Origin: Nyssa sinensis
Lineage: Eukaryota; Streptophyta; Magnoliopsida; Cornales; Nyssaceae
Reading direction: 5' to 3'
Assembly (NCBI GenBank): GCA_008638375.1
Contig: CM018037.1
Span: forward strand, 31,578,076-31,642,075
DNA length: 64,000 nt
Part shown: one piece after another, positions 13,877-25,213 of the stretch
Layout of the letters: each line of letters opens with the position of its first letter
Numbering within the stretch: position 1 is the stretch's first letter
Made by a program: the position numbers and the translations under genes
Notes under the pieces: generated by a model
Databases searched by the model: none
Told to the model about the DNA's origin: nothing
The model's input: the letters and a program-made list of their open reading frames with translations, nothing else

Positions 13877-13975
13877 AGGCCCAATTTGTTGCAGCATTTT
13901 GAAGCACTGGTCCAATAGCGTACAGGACCAGTCACTATACCACTAAAAGGCCCACCCGCTACCCAAAAGGGCCCA
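13877..13975 (+). promoter_or_regulatory. site II (TGGGCY-type) elements of the RPP0 promoter
   Basis: Three copies of the GGCCCA core occur at 13877-13883, 13948-13954 and 13968-13975 (reverse complement TGGGCC). Site II elements bound by TCP factors are a known hallmark of plant ribosomal-protein promoters. Here they lie 70-170 bp upstream of a TATA box, so the arrangement is the expected one. Function is inferred from motif and position. Confidence 0.7.
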
Positions 13976-14046
13976 AATCACAGTCCACATTGAAGATCGA
14001 ATCACAACCGTACGATTTAGGTCAGGCGCGAGCAACGTCAACTCCC

Positions 14047-14100
14047 TATATAAACTCAATCTTTAGGGGCGTTACCATTATCGCTGCAACTAGGGTTTTT
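14047..14100 (+). promoter_or_regulatory. RPP0 TATA box and telo-box-like motif
   Basis: TATATAA at 14047-14053 is followed by TAGGGTTTTT at 14091-14100, and a second TAGGGTTTT occurs at 14240-14248 in the leader. TAGGGTTT is the telo-box complement commonly paired with site II in ribosomal-protein genes. Transcription probably starts about 30 bp after the TATA box, leaving a leader of roughly 220 nt. Confidence 0.65.
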
Positions 14101-14302
14101 TCTACTACTCATACAGAGCTAAACCTGGTATAGGGAGGTTAAAGCGACGGCGTAGTCTGCTGTCCGCCTTGGCAAAGTTTTCGCTTCGTCTTGGCCCTCG
14201 GTTTTGTTCGATCTCTCTATTCCATTCACTTTTATTTGTTAGGGTTTTTTGTTGATACGGTTTTTTTGGTATTATATCTGAAACTCGAAGTCGACTCAAT
14301 CA

Positions 14303-17300
14303 ATGGCGGTAAAAACATCCAAGGCTGACAAGAAGATCGCTTACGATCACAAGCTGTGCCAGCTTCTAGATGAGTACACCCAGATACTAATCGCTGCGGC
14401 CGACAACGTCGGATCGAACCAGTTGCAGAACATTCGCCAGGGTCTGCGTGGTGATTCGATTGTTCTGATGGGTAAAAACACTATGATGAAGCGGTCCATC
14501 AGGATTCATGCCGAAAAGACCGGCAACAAGGCCTTCCTTAATTTGATTCCTCTCCTCGTAGTACGTTTCCTGTCATTTTCATTTTGATTTGCCATCTGAG
14601 AGGATGAAAAATCAGAAAATTCAACTGTTAATTCTTTTATTTTTTCTTGTACTTGTTTGGCAACCAAACGGAGCTCTTATTGTTTCGCACACCGTTTCAT
14701 TTCATTTTTGTTTTTGTTATTGTTGCGGAAATCAGGGCAATGTTGGGTTGATCTTCACTAAGGGTGATCTGAAGGAAGTCAGCGAAGAGGTCGCTAAGTA
14801 CAAGGTGAATTAGTTAATATTCATTACTCTTTGTCGTTAACGCGATTTTATTTTTCTTGGTTCCAAATGCTTTTGATTTCTGATTAGTGTAATGGTAGTT
14901 GGTGTTACGTATAGTTCATTTTTTTACAATTTTTCTGTAGCTCCTCAGTAATAATTGAAAGTAGTAGCTGTTGTTTTAGCAAGTATACATCTCTATCACA
15001 TGCCCAAGGGCTTCACATTCACATTTGTAGTTGATATTTTTATAGGTAAGTTGTAGCTGACATTTAGGGGTGTATCGATCACGACACGAATAACGAATAA
15101 CGAGTTTGGGTTTAGCATAAATGGGTTTGGGACATAAACGGGTTGACATGTATATCACGATTAATAAACTAGTGTCAATTTGTGTAACACGACTTAACAC
15201 ATTTAATTATAAAATATATTATGAGTTAAGTTAATTCAATTCACATTAAATGTTTATCAAAGTTTTATCAAGGTTTTGAAATTTTTTATTTATAAAAGAG
15301 ATTTTTACTTTGATTTGGCTCATATCTAAAGTTACAAAACTTGAAAATTATTTATACATATTAAAATATTAAAAAGATTCGTAAATTTTTTTAATTTAAA
15401 AATAAAAAAATTAAAATAAACGAGTTAAGTGTGTCGATACATGTAATCTGTTTAATAAATAGGTTGGGTTTGTGTTTTGAAACTTGACACGATTAGTTAA
15501 TAGTGTCGAGTTTGGGTTCATGCATATTTTTGAATATGTATTCCTTGATACGACTCGAACACGATACGATAACACGAATTGACACCCTACTGACATTGTT
15601 AGTTATTTAGAAAAAGTTTTTAATTGAGCAAGATACCATCCATTTAATGTTTATATTGTCAACTAAAAATGTGGTAATTTCTGGCTGCTTCTTATGTTTC
15701 TTGCATTATGATGTTATATTTTTGTACATTTTCTTTTTCAGCAAATATGATATGGTTCTACTGGCCAATTGCATATCATACTCAGGATATTGGATTTTGA
15801 GCCATCTATCCATTTTCTTTCCCTGGCAGGAAGTAGTGAACGTTTTGAATGAGTGTTGAGTTCTTTGCCCCTTGAGCTATAGCTTATAAGGACCAGCCAT
15901 GTGTATAAACTCTATTAGCACTAATTTAATTTAACTGAAGGTCCCAAGCACATATCCTTGGTTATATTTGTCTTCATGTATATTAGCATGTTATCTGTAC
16001 TACTCATGATAGGTAACAAGGTTTCTATTCGTTCTTCCCTTCTCAGCATGAAAACAGAATTCTTTATATTTGACTTCATCAAAGTGAGCTGCAAGCAGTC
16101 TGTAACCTTATATCCATCTTTAATATATTTTCATAACACTGATGGTCTCCCAGGGATTTGTAACTTGGGTTTAATCTGATTGTGCAAATCCTATAGTTAT
16201 CTTCCAATCATAATAGCATAATCCTTTTCTTATAAGGTCTAAAAAATGATCCACTTATGATTATGTAATTAGTTGTTATAGGATCTGTGTTTTGTCATTT
16301 TAGCATGTTTTCTGTATATTCATTACTCTATTGTTGTTAAGAGTTTGGGAAGGGCTACAACTGAAAATTCTAGCTTCTTCAAATTTTACTATTTGTACTT
16401 TGGTAAACAAAAATCTCCATTCATATGTGCCCCACAGAGTTATCTCACTCAGTTGATGGGAGCTTTTGATTTCTCATAAAGCATATGAACATGTGATACG
16501 GGGGTCACAGTGATTTTGTTAATAATACTGGACTATTTTGTGTCAATTTTCTCTTTCCTAGATTATGTGTACTGGTGTGCTTATGCTGTAGTTGTTTATT
16601 CCACTATGAACAGGTCGGAGCTCCTGCTCGTGTTGGTTTGGTGGCTCCAGTTGATGTGGTTGTCCCTCCCGGCAACACTGGGCTCGACCCTTCTCAAACC
16701 TCTTTCTTCCAGGTTTTCATGCTAACTCCACTGAACACTACTATCATGCCCTGTTATTATGCAATTGTATCTCACACATTCACGTTTCAGGTGCTCAATA
16801 TTCCCACCAAGATTAACAAGGGTACTGTTGAAATCATTACCCCCTGTGGAGCTTATCAAGAAAGGTGATAAAGTGGGATCTTCTGAGGCTGCCCTGCTTG
16901 CAAAACTTGGGATAAGGCCCTTCTCTTATGGCCTCGTTGTCCTATCTGCTTATGACAACGGATCAGTCTTCAGCCCTGAGGTGCTTGATCTAACAGAAGA
17001 TGATCTCATTGAGAAGTTTGCCACTGGAGTTTCTTTGGTTACTTCACTATCATTGGCCATCTCGTACCCAACTCTTGCTTCTGCTCCCCACATGTTCATC
17101 AATGCCTACAAGAATGTTCTGGCGATTGCAGTTGCAACCGATTATTCATACCCTCAGGCTGATAAGGTGAAGGAGTTCCTTGAGGTATGTAGCAATTTTA
17201 CTTATTAATTGAGATCATTCTCTTCCTCTTGAATGCAGTTTTGAACTTCTGTCATTTGTGCTTATGATTAACATGTTTGGAGGGGAAAACTGCAGGATCC

Positions 17301-17445
17301 TAGCAAGTTTGCGGTTGCCGTTCCAGTTGCTGCTGCTGCTGATTCTGCTGCTGCCCCTGCTGCTGCTGCCGCCAAGGAAGAAGAGAAGAAGGAAGAACCA
17401 GCAGAAGAGTCTGATGATGACATGGGTTTCGGTCTGTTTGACTAA
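14303..17445 (+). CDS. RPP0: 60S acidic ribosomal protein P0 (uL10), five exons, one frameshift
   Basis: Exons: 14303-14560, 14736-14804, 16614-16712, 16791-17184, 17296-17445. With the frame corrected the product is 322 residues, the usual P0 length. Seen: [18 protein letters not shown] start; the rRNA-binding domain with [18 protein letters not shown] and [19 protein letters not shown]; the central [20 protein letters not shown]; an Ala-rich hinge; and the acidic tail [13 protein letters not shown] that recruits GTPase translation factors. Known: P0 anchors the P1/P2 stalk on the 60S subunit. Odd: exon 4 has one base too many (394 bp), located in a five-C run at 16840-16844 within the codons for ITPVEL. 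As written the frame stops soon after. All other junctions and residues are intact, so this may be a consensus error. The start is the first ATG and fits the family. Confidence 0.95.
15065..15589. mobile_element. hAT-like MITE (525 bp) in RPP0 intron 2
   Basis: The ends are TAGGGGTGT... and ...GACACCCTA, an imperfect inverted repeat of hAT type. It is flanked by a perfect 8-bp direct repeat CTGACATT (15057-15064 and 15590-15597), the target-site length of hAT transposases. The body has no transposase and is rich in short 'cacgacacg' and 'gggtttgg' phrases. A related copy lies at 56186-56721. Confidence 0.85.
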
Positions 17446-19747
17446 GTTAGTTATGATGCAACTTTATGTTTCTAAACTCGAGCTGCAGTTAAACTAGAAT
17501 GCTTGTGTTATGAATTTTATCAGGATTATATAAAGTTTTTGTTAGTTTAGCTACTATGATCTTTTAGTTAATCTACATATTTGGACCATATTCTGCATTT
17601 TCTTTTTTTGGTTTGACTATTATGTTTTCTGTGCTCTCTTCTTTCTTGCTGAAATTGTTGGAATTTAGTTTTTATTATTTATTTATTTATTGAATTTTTG
17701 GTTTCATTGTTTCATTGTTTTGTTGTGAAATGTTTTTAGTAATTCCTTCCCTGGAATTGTGGAGAGTGTGTAACTGGGTGGTTGTGTTCCATCATCATTC
17801 TAACTTGTAGAAACCATGAGGCAGAGACCTTAAGCTGATCATTTATTGTTCGAGGTGCACAATAATGCCTTTCCATGGAGTAAAAAAGGTTGCTGGAAGA
17901 GTATTGTGGAAGGCATCCTCTGCTTCTTTCTAACAGAACAAACTTAGCACTGAGGTGTAGTAGGCATTTCCAAATAGTGGACCATGGAAGACTAGAAAGA
18001 GGGGGAATGAATTGTCGTGAAAATAACCTGTTAGTGTATTATGCAGATGCGTGAAAAAATTTCCAGATTGTGATGGGCTTTGGCAAGTTGATCAGTAGCA
18101 GAAAAGGAACAGTTATTCAAGTTAGCCACCCATAGAATCCCTGAAATTGATGCTACTTCCCTTACCTGCGGATTATCTTTGAGGTTGTGTAGACTTTGAT
18201 GAATTCCCTTACCTAGTTTCCCACAATAATCTTTAACAGCTTGGACAAATTTTTTCCTTCACCCCTACTGAACCGTGTGTTTATTTCTATAGGCTTGTTC
18301 AGCGAACAGCTGAAAATCCTATTTTAACTGAATTTCCGAACCCATCAAGTGTGGTTGGGGATGAAATTTGGCCAAATTTGGTTTTGGCTGTGGGTATGTT
18401 GAGATCCCCGTTTCAAAATGCTTCTCTTTTTCACATGGTAATTTGACTTCAATTTGGAGTTTTTGCATCTCTGTTGGTTTAAGAACTCTTCTACTACACA
18501 TTCAACATGAGGGATGACGGGTGGAACTCATGATTGTCATCACACTGTTGGAATACAAACTTTGTTCACTTGCTGATTAGGTGTATTATTGGGAGAGTAA
18601 TATTGGTTGATTTTGATTAGTCTTCTCTTGCTTTCCCTTTCTGGGCGCAAGAGGACCTTCCTAGAAAGGTCTGTCTTAGTTGTTGGCTCGTTCACCAAAT
18701 TTGGATGGCTTAATATTGCCCTTTCCCGAGGGGTTAACGTTGAGCTGGATTTTAACTCAACTAGTGTGTTAGATTTTGATTTGTTTATTAGAGGTTGAGT
18801 AATAGAGATCTGAAGCAAAAGAAAAATTTTGGTTTGGACAACAGCCCCTGTTGAGCCTTTATGATCATCCTTCAAGAACCAAGGTAGGAGAAATTGTTGA
18901 AGGGATTGAGAGCTTACTTCCTCCTGCTTATGGAGGGAGAGTTTTCCCCACAGCTTATTCTTTCCTCTTTTTTTTATTTTTTTAAACTTATTTTCCGTGC
19001 ATGGGTGAATATCCTTCATTTGCTATGCTTTTGTATGGTTATTACGGGAATATAGTATTGGATTTGGGTTGGGTTCGGGTTGCTGAAGTCCATGCCAAGC
19101 CCAGTTTGAATTCAGGTTGGGCTCAAGTTTGGGTCCCCGTCATAGACTCTTAACAGAGGTTCAGCTTTTGTTTTATAGTACTGAATTTGTAAACAGAAAA
19201 GTCTTGAACTTTAAAATAGATAATTCAGAAGGGAATTCCATATAAAATTTCTTTGGTAAATCAAGAATTCTATGTTTTATGATTGTGGGTGCGTTCTTAA
19301 CGGTCTTTTACTTCCTAGCAATTTTCAACTCAATTTTGGTTCTGAGTTCTGCTAGTTCTTCAATTCTATAGGCCAGGTGCAGAGTACTGAATAATAAAGT
19401 TGTTTTGTTAGTGGCAAGAGATATAGTTGGTGGCAAACCGAACTAATTTTAACCAAATTTAACTCTCTCGGCGGTCAGAACTTTGTTCATCCGATCATCT
19501 GTATAATCACGAATCTAGGGTCAAATTAAAAATATTAAAATTTATATAAATATATATAAAAAAAAATAAGGAAGGTCAAGTTCTATGTTGTTAACAAAAT
19601 TAGAGGTAAAAATATAAAATCAAAATTTTGGAAGGCATAGCCCCTACTTGTCTCTCCTTTGGATAGGTTATTGCATTTGTATATTATACGTATGTGCATG
19701 ATGGAGCGAAATATTCAAACGAAGTTTCAATCTCTACCAAGGTGTAA
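17446..19747. other. RPP0 3' flank and spacer
   Basis: The first few hundred bases are probably the RPP0 3' untranslated region. Beyond about 17.8 kb no gene was recognised. Long opposed open frames at 18.5-19.0 kb lack family motifs or splice-consistent neighbours. Confidence 0.4.
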
Positions 19748-20665
19748 GGCTACGTTTGGTACGCTGGAATGAAATAGGACAGTAATGGAATAGCATCAGG
19801 AATGGAATAGAGTAGGAATGGAATAGGAATAATTATTCCATTCTTTTGTTTGGCTGAATAACAAGTAATGGAATGATAATTTCATTCCTGTGTTTGGTTT
19901 GAACCATCAAATTGTTGGAATGGAATAAGAATAATTAATTCTATTCTTTTGTTTGGATACCCAGTAATGATAAAAAAGCGTTCAATCTACATTTTTTTTA
20001 TTGTCAAAAAAAAAATTTATTGGGAAAAAAAAAATCAACTTGCATTTGTTTTATTGGCCAAAAAAAGAAGTTAATTCAACCTGCATTTATTTTATTAGCA
20101 AAAAAAAAAAAAAAAACTTATATAGTTATCCTAGTTTCACATACAAGTTAACTTCTTATAATTAATATTTAATAAATTAATAATATTTATAAATTAATAA
20201 ATTTTTAAGAAATATAATTAGTTTTATGATAAATAATTAATAATTATATTACTTAATAATTAATATTTTTTAAAAATATATCTTTTATAATTATTATTAA
20301 AAATTAAAATAATATACATTATTATATATACCATTATAATTTTTGGCAATAATTGTAATTTTATTAAATTAGAGTAAATTATTATATTATTAATTTAAAA
20401 TATTTTTTTATTAAAAAATATAAGAAATTTAATTATAATTCTAATATTAAAAATTTTATCTACCAAGTTTTAATATAGAAAATTAACTGTCTTTGTCGTA
20501 GCTTAGAATGGTGGTCTTCCGTAGAATGAGGGCATCTTAGTTTTGTCAGAAATGCTTATCGTGCTAGTGGAATATTCGAACGGAATGGTCATCCATCATG
20601 TTAGTACCAGCAGGAATAATGAGGCAGGATGCTCATTCCATCCGTCCATTCCGCGTCCAACGTCC
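19748..20665. mobile_element. PIF/Harbinger-like MITE (918 bp)
   Basis: The left end GGCTACGTTTGGTACGCTGG and the right end, reverse-complemented, GGACGTTGGACGCGGAATG form an imperfect terminal inverted repeat. The flanks are a 3-bp TAA duplication (19745-19747 and 20666-20668), the classic PIF/Harbinger target. The interior is AT-rich with 'ggaatggaat' repeats near both ends and no coding capacity. Confidence 0.8.
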
Positions 20666-20666
20666 T

Positions 20667-21373
20667 AAGTGTGTAACTTGGACGGGTTAATTCGAGTTAG
20701 GCTCCAATTTTTTAAAACTGGGACTTCATTTTTTACATTTTGAAGTGAGCCTGAACAAAAGAACTCAAACTCGATAAAAATAAGGGTTGAGTTTTGGTTT
20801 AGATTTAGAAACCTGGGTGGTCAGTCTGAGTCATACCCGAATTTTTTAGAATTCGGATTTCATTTTTTATATTTTGAAGTAGGCATGAAGAAAATAACTC
20901 AAATTCGATATAAATAAGGGTTGAGTTTTGGTTGAGATTTTAGAAATCAAAATCCAAACCCAAGATTTTGTATATTATAAACAAGTATTACCATTTTCAT
21001 TTTTATAATTACAAAAATTTGTTGATTTTTACTATTTTTTCAAAATTAAATATGTTAAATCAATTATTTTAATAGTTATTGGTTTTTTTAAAAGGAGAAA
21101 CCGAAAGAAATTATTAGAACTTTTAGTATATTATCAAAATAAGAAAAATACATTAATTTATTAAAGAAATTATGAATAAAATTTGCAAATTTTATAAACC
21201 TTGTCGAACTCGAATTGAACCTGATACTAATAAATTTTAATTTAGATTGGGCATAAGTTGACTTGTTCTGGTTAACTGTTTTAAAACTTAAATTAAGTTT
21301 GATCATGAGTCACACAATGCATCTAAGTCCGGTCTAATCAAGTTGCACTCCTTCCAACGTGAACTGACACCTA
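20667..21373. mobile_element. probable hAT-like MITE relic with internal tandem repeat
   Basis: The right end ...CTGACACCTA and the left start TAAGTGTGTAACTTGG resemble degenerate TAGGGGTGTCA ends. No clean target-site duplication was found. The left half contains two tandem copies of about 125 bp (about 20690-20815 and 20820-20945) with 'cattttttacattttgaagt' type phrases. It abuts the Harbinger-like element directly. Confidence 0.4.
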
Positions 21374-21859
21374 ACTATTTTTCGAGTTAAAACTAGGATG
21401 CCTTTAAAATGTGATGGTCAGGTTTTGAGTTATGCCAACATGAACACCTGGACATGACCAAACAAGAATCCGAAGATAGGGTTGTAGTCATATTAGGCTT
21501 CTTTATTAACCCACCTCTTAAAACCTCCCAAAGGTGCTGTGAAATGTCACAAACAGACCAGTGTCGCCATTCCACACTTGAGATGGCGACTCATTTTGAA
21601 AATTCGTTACTGGTGTTCCTCCGGGAACATTTTTGGGCAAAAAGTGTTCCATTTAACACTTGCACCATGTAACATCATGACCAAACCAAGAGGCAGGCAG
21701 GCAGGTCTTTTACAAATCTTATCTCAATTAGTTTGTCTAGACATGTTGTTTACTCTGTAATTATTTTATCAATTGGTGGGTAGAGATGGATTTGTGGTTG
21801 CCTACTAAGATTAGGTCTGTTTTTTAGTCACTGACGCAAGAAGGATAGACACAGATAAC

Positions 21860-21955
21860 AGATAGGGTCTTGACACAATAGCAAAGCAATTCTATTGTGA
21901 CCTGAAGACCCTTCTTAAATCTTGTAATGATAAAAGTTTTATATATTAAATTAAT
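21860..21955 (+). repeat. SINE fragment (Au-like tail)
   Basis: The text 'ttctattgtgacctgaagacc' and then 'cttgtaatgataaaagttt' matches the second half of the SINE relic at 35.7 kb. It is truncated and diverged, and identity rests on that internal match. Confidence 0.4.
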
Positions 21956-22159
21956 TTTTTTATTTAAATAAATTATATTAAATTTTTATTTAAATAAATT
22001 ATACCGACGTTAATAATAACGTCAAGAAATCACATCAAAAGAGATGATTTGGCAAACAAATCACGTGGAGAGCTCAGGCTCAGTCACGCCACATTAGTTG
22101 CTTGACGGCAGAAATCATCACAATGGGCCGTGTCCCGACGGCATCGCGCTGATTGAACC

Positions 22160-22160
<1 letters not shown>

Positions 22161-22194
<34 letters not shown>
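22161..22194. repeat. (TA)n microsatellite
   Basis: An uninterrupted TA dinucleotide run of about 17 units. Similar runs occur at about 22918-22948 and 23819-23849. Confidence 0.95.
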
Positions 22195-22196
<2 letters not shown>

Positions 22197-22199
22197 CAT

Positions 22200-22917
22200 C
22201 TACTTAAAAAGATTCTTATTCTTGCTTATCCAAATATTTTATTCTCAGACAATAATTCATTCCAAATTAAATAAATTTAATAATAAAAAACCTAGATAAG
22301 TGATACCAATGACCAATCACAAACGTGTCATTTCCGGCGCATGATAAAAAGACAGCAGCCCATGGGATTGACGGGTCCCAAACATGCTGCCTTTCTAGGA
22401 AACCACTAACTAGTGCAGCTCTCAGTTTACATTGACTTTCCTTAAAAGTCAGACCCCAACAACTTTATCCAAAGTCCAAACCAAATAACTCAACATTATT
22501 TTATTAATTATCTATATCTATTGTTAATATTAAAAAAAAAACACTTAGGGTTTTCTTGGCATGCTTCTCTTATGTGGCTTCATCCCACAATTTATTATTA
22601 TTTAGCATTTCTTTAGTAGTGATTTAAATTTAAATTAAAAATTAAAAATTATTATCTTTAAAAATTAATTTAAATTCATATTAAAACTATTTTTATTTTA
22701 AACTTAAAACTAAATATACGCAATATTATTTATAAATTTAAATTGTTATTTAAAATTAAAATTAAAAATTTTCAAATAGGATATGAGTTTTAAAAAAGAT
22801 TTTAATAAAAATTAAGTTATTATCAATCCTAAGGGATAGCTGAAGTGTTACCGAGAAAGTACAAAATTTTTGATTCAAACTTTCAAATTTTAAACAATTA
22901 ACATAAATTCGACTCTC

Positions 22918-22952
<35 letters not shown>

Positions 22953-23815
22953 CTATTGTATTTTATATGGATAACAAAATTAAGTGATTGCTTCCTTATG
23001 TTGGTGGATAAGTTGACTGTCTAGCCGTGTAAACCAAGTAACTGTTGTCATAGGTCCAATGGTTACTCCCACACGTGGCAGCATCACAGCTGTTGATCTT
23101 GCACCGCCAGAGCCAATAAAGTGGTGTCGACAATCCACATTATGAGACTGGTGGAGTGGTGGGTGCACGTGATGGGGCCAGGCTACGTTTTGGAGTCAAG
23201 GAACTGGTTTTGAGGAGGGAGGCACGGCACATGCAGAGTCGCGTGATTGGTTGTTGCTGGTGAATGAAAAGTGATGCTTAGTTGGAAGGCACCATGGTGA
23301 GTCTTCTTAGAAAAAGAGTAAATAATGGTTGGGAGACACGTGTACAAATTTAGGCTGTGGTGATCAGCGCACTTGAAGCGGTAAACGCGGAGTTGTGCCC
23401 TAGTCGGTGAACCTTATTCGCCCGCCAAAATGTTAACAAGTGCAATTGTGTTTGGATAAGCTCACTACAAGTGCAATTATGTATAAAATTCATGGGAGAG
23501 TAGGGACAAGGTTGCGAATTTTATCATTTATTTTTTAAATTTCTTTTGTATATTTTTAAATTTTTTGAGGATCTTTTAATTGATTGAATTATTATTTAAT
23601 TTATATATTTTTAATATTTATAAATCTTATTATTTGTAAAAAAATATTTGGATAAATTAGAATAATTTATAAGTTTATTTTTATTTTCATGATATTTTTG
23701 ACAATTATAATTTTTTTTTTAAGATTTTTAAAATAATACTGATTTCTCTTATTTTTATTAACAAACTATAAAGACTTATCTTTCAATCTTTTTTTTTTTA
23801 ATGATAAGTGTGTCC

Positions 23816-23852
<37 letters not shown>

Positions 23853-25080
23853 CCAATTTTTTAAAAATAAATATGAATTAAAATCTTGTTTGACTAAAAA
23901 ATATAAGTTATTTATCTTAAATTTATTGTTCTTATAAAATTAAAAAATTTAGAAAATAATTGTTAAAATTGAAAAAATACAAAAAAGAAAATAAATGAAA
24001 ATGACGCTTTTGTTATTTTGAAAAGAATAAATTATACTATCCTTTTTTCGAAATCTCATACAATTACAAAGATCTCTATTAAGGTTTCTAAAATAATACT
24101 GACAAATATAATTAAAATTGAAAAAATATAAAAATAATAAATAAAATAGATACTTGTTGTCATCTTGAAAAAATTAAGATTGAAAATAAGGTCTTTGTAA
24201 TTTGTTCAGTAAAAATAAAAAAAAAATCGGTATAATTTACCAAAAATATTATTATATTTTTAAAAATTTTAAAATATATTCAAACATTAAGCAAATATTT
24301 TACCCCTTTAACCCAAAATTCCTGAGCATGAGAGCACAAATCTCACACCTTTGTCCATTATCCTTTTTTTTATTTATTTCTAAATCTAATTTACTTAATT
24401 TGACCATTTTATTGAAAACAAAAGATAAAAGAGATTTTTATGGAAAAAATAATCTTAAACCTGGCTCCATTTTAGTTAGACCATTCCGATTGAACTTCAC
24501 TGTTCCTAACTATTGGGAGAATTTTTAAGGCGGGCATTGTTACACCTTCCACATGATAGGATGCAATCCGAGAAAACATCAATTTAGGGGAGGTCGCAGT
24601 CGCTTTCCCTAAAAACACGGCCAAAATTGCAGTCCCCCACTCCGGCTCAAATGTAATTATACACATGGCGCTTACATTCAAATCTCGTCGGCTGGTGGCC
24701 GTTCAACGAATTAGACCTAGCGTGGAACTCTTCGGAAGCATCCTAGGATAATGTTATCCTCCAGAATAGCTCAAAATCACCTACAACATGCCCCACGGTT
24801 TAATATCAACAACCCCAATCATCGTAGCCCAACGCTGAAATGTGGAGCCCCCTTAATAAGGGCAGTTTCGTCAATTAACTAAAATGGGGCCCATTGTGTT
24901 AGGTTTATCCGTATATGGATAAGCATCAAGCGGTCGGTCTTCAATCCATTTTCTTTCCTTTTCTCTATTTATTTATTATTAAAATAAAAATTATTAAAAA
25001 AGAAATAATTTTAAAATTTTCGTCACCACGACGACTTTGAAATTTCCTGCTCTTCATTTCCATTTTCCACACTGTCTTTC
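22200..25080. other. AT-rich intergenic region upstream of HSPRO
   Basis: No gene is seen. The region is dominated by A/T runs, two TA microsatellites and, at 24530-24900, a more GC-rich stretch that by position belongs to the HSPRO upstream region. Small open frames here are not supported. Confidence 0.5.
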
Positions 25081-25085
25081 CATCC

Positions 25086-25098
25086 CACCTATATATAC
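25086..25098 (+). promoter_or_regulatory. HSPRO TATA box
   Basis: CCTATATATACG lies about 125 bp before the HSPRO start codon, a plausible TATA box with a leader of roughly 95-100 nt. No other initiation signal competes nearby. Confidence 0.6.
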
Positions 25099-25213
25099 GT
25101 CTCTTCGTCTCTCTTCGCTTTTCAAATTCAACAAACCAACAGCCACCGCATTTACTTGCTCTTCATTTCCTATCTTTATATAGATATACTTTCCTGTATC
25201 TATCACCCGCAAT

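Noticed and set aside
18540..19019. 159-codon open frame, minus strand
   Set aside because: No motif, no splice-consistent neighbours, and overlapping frames on the other strand; probably chance.
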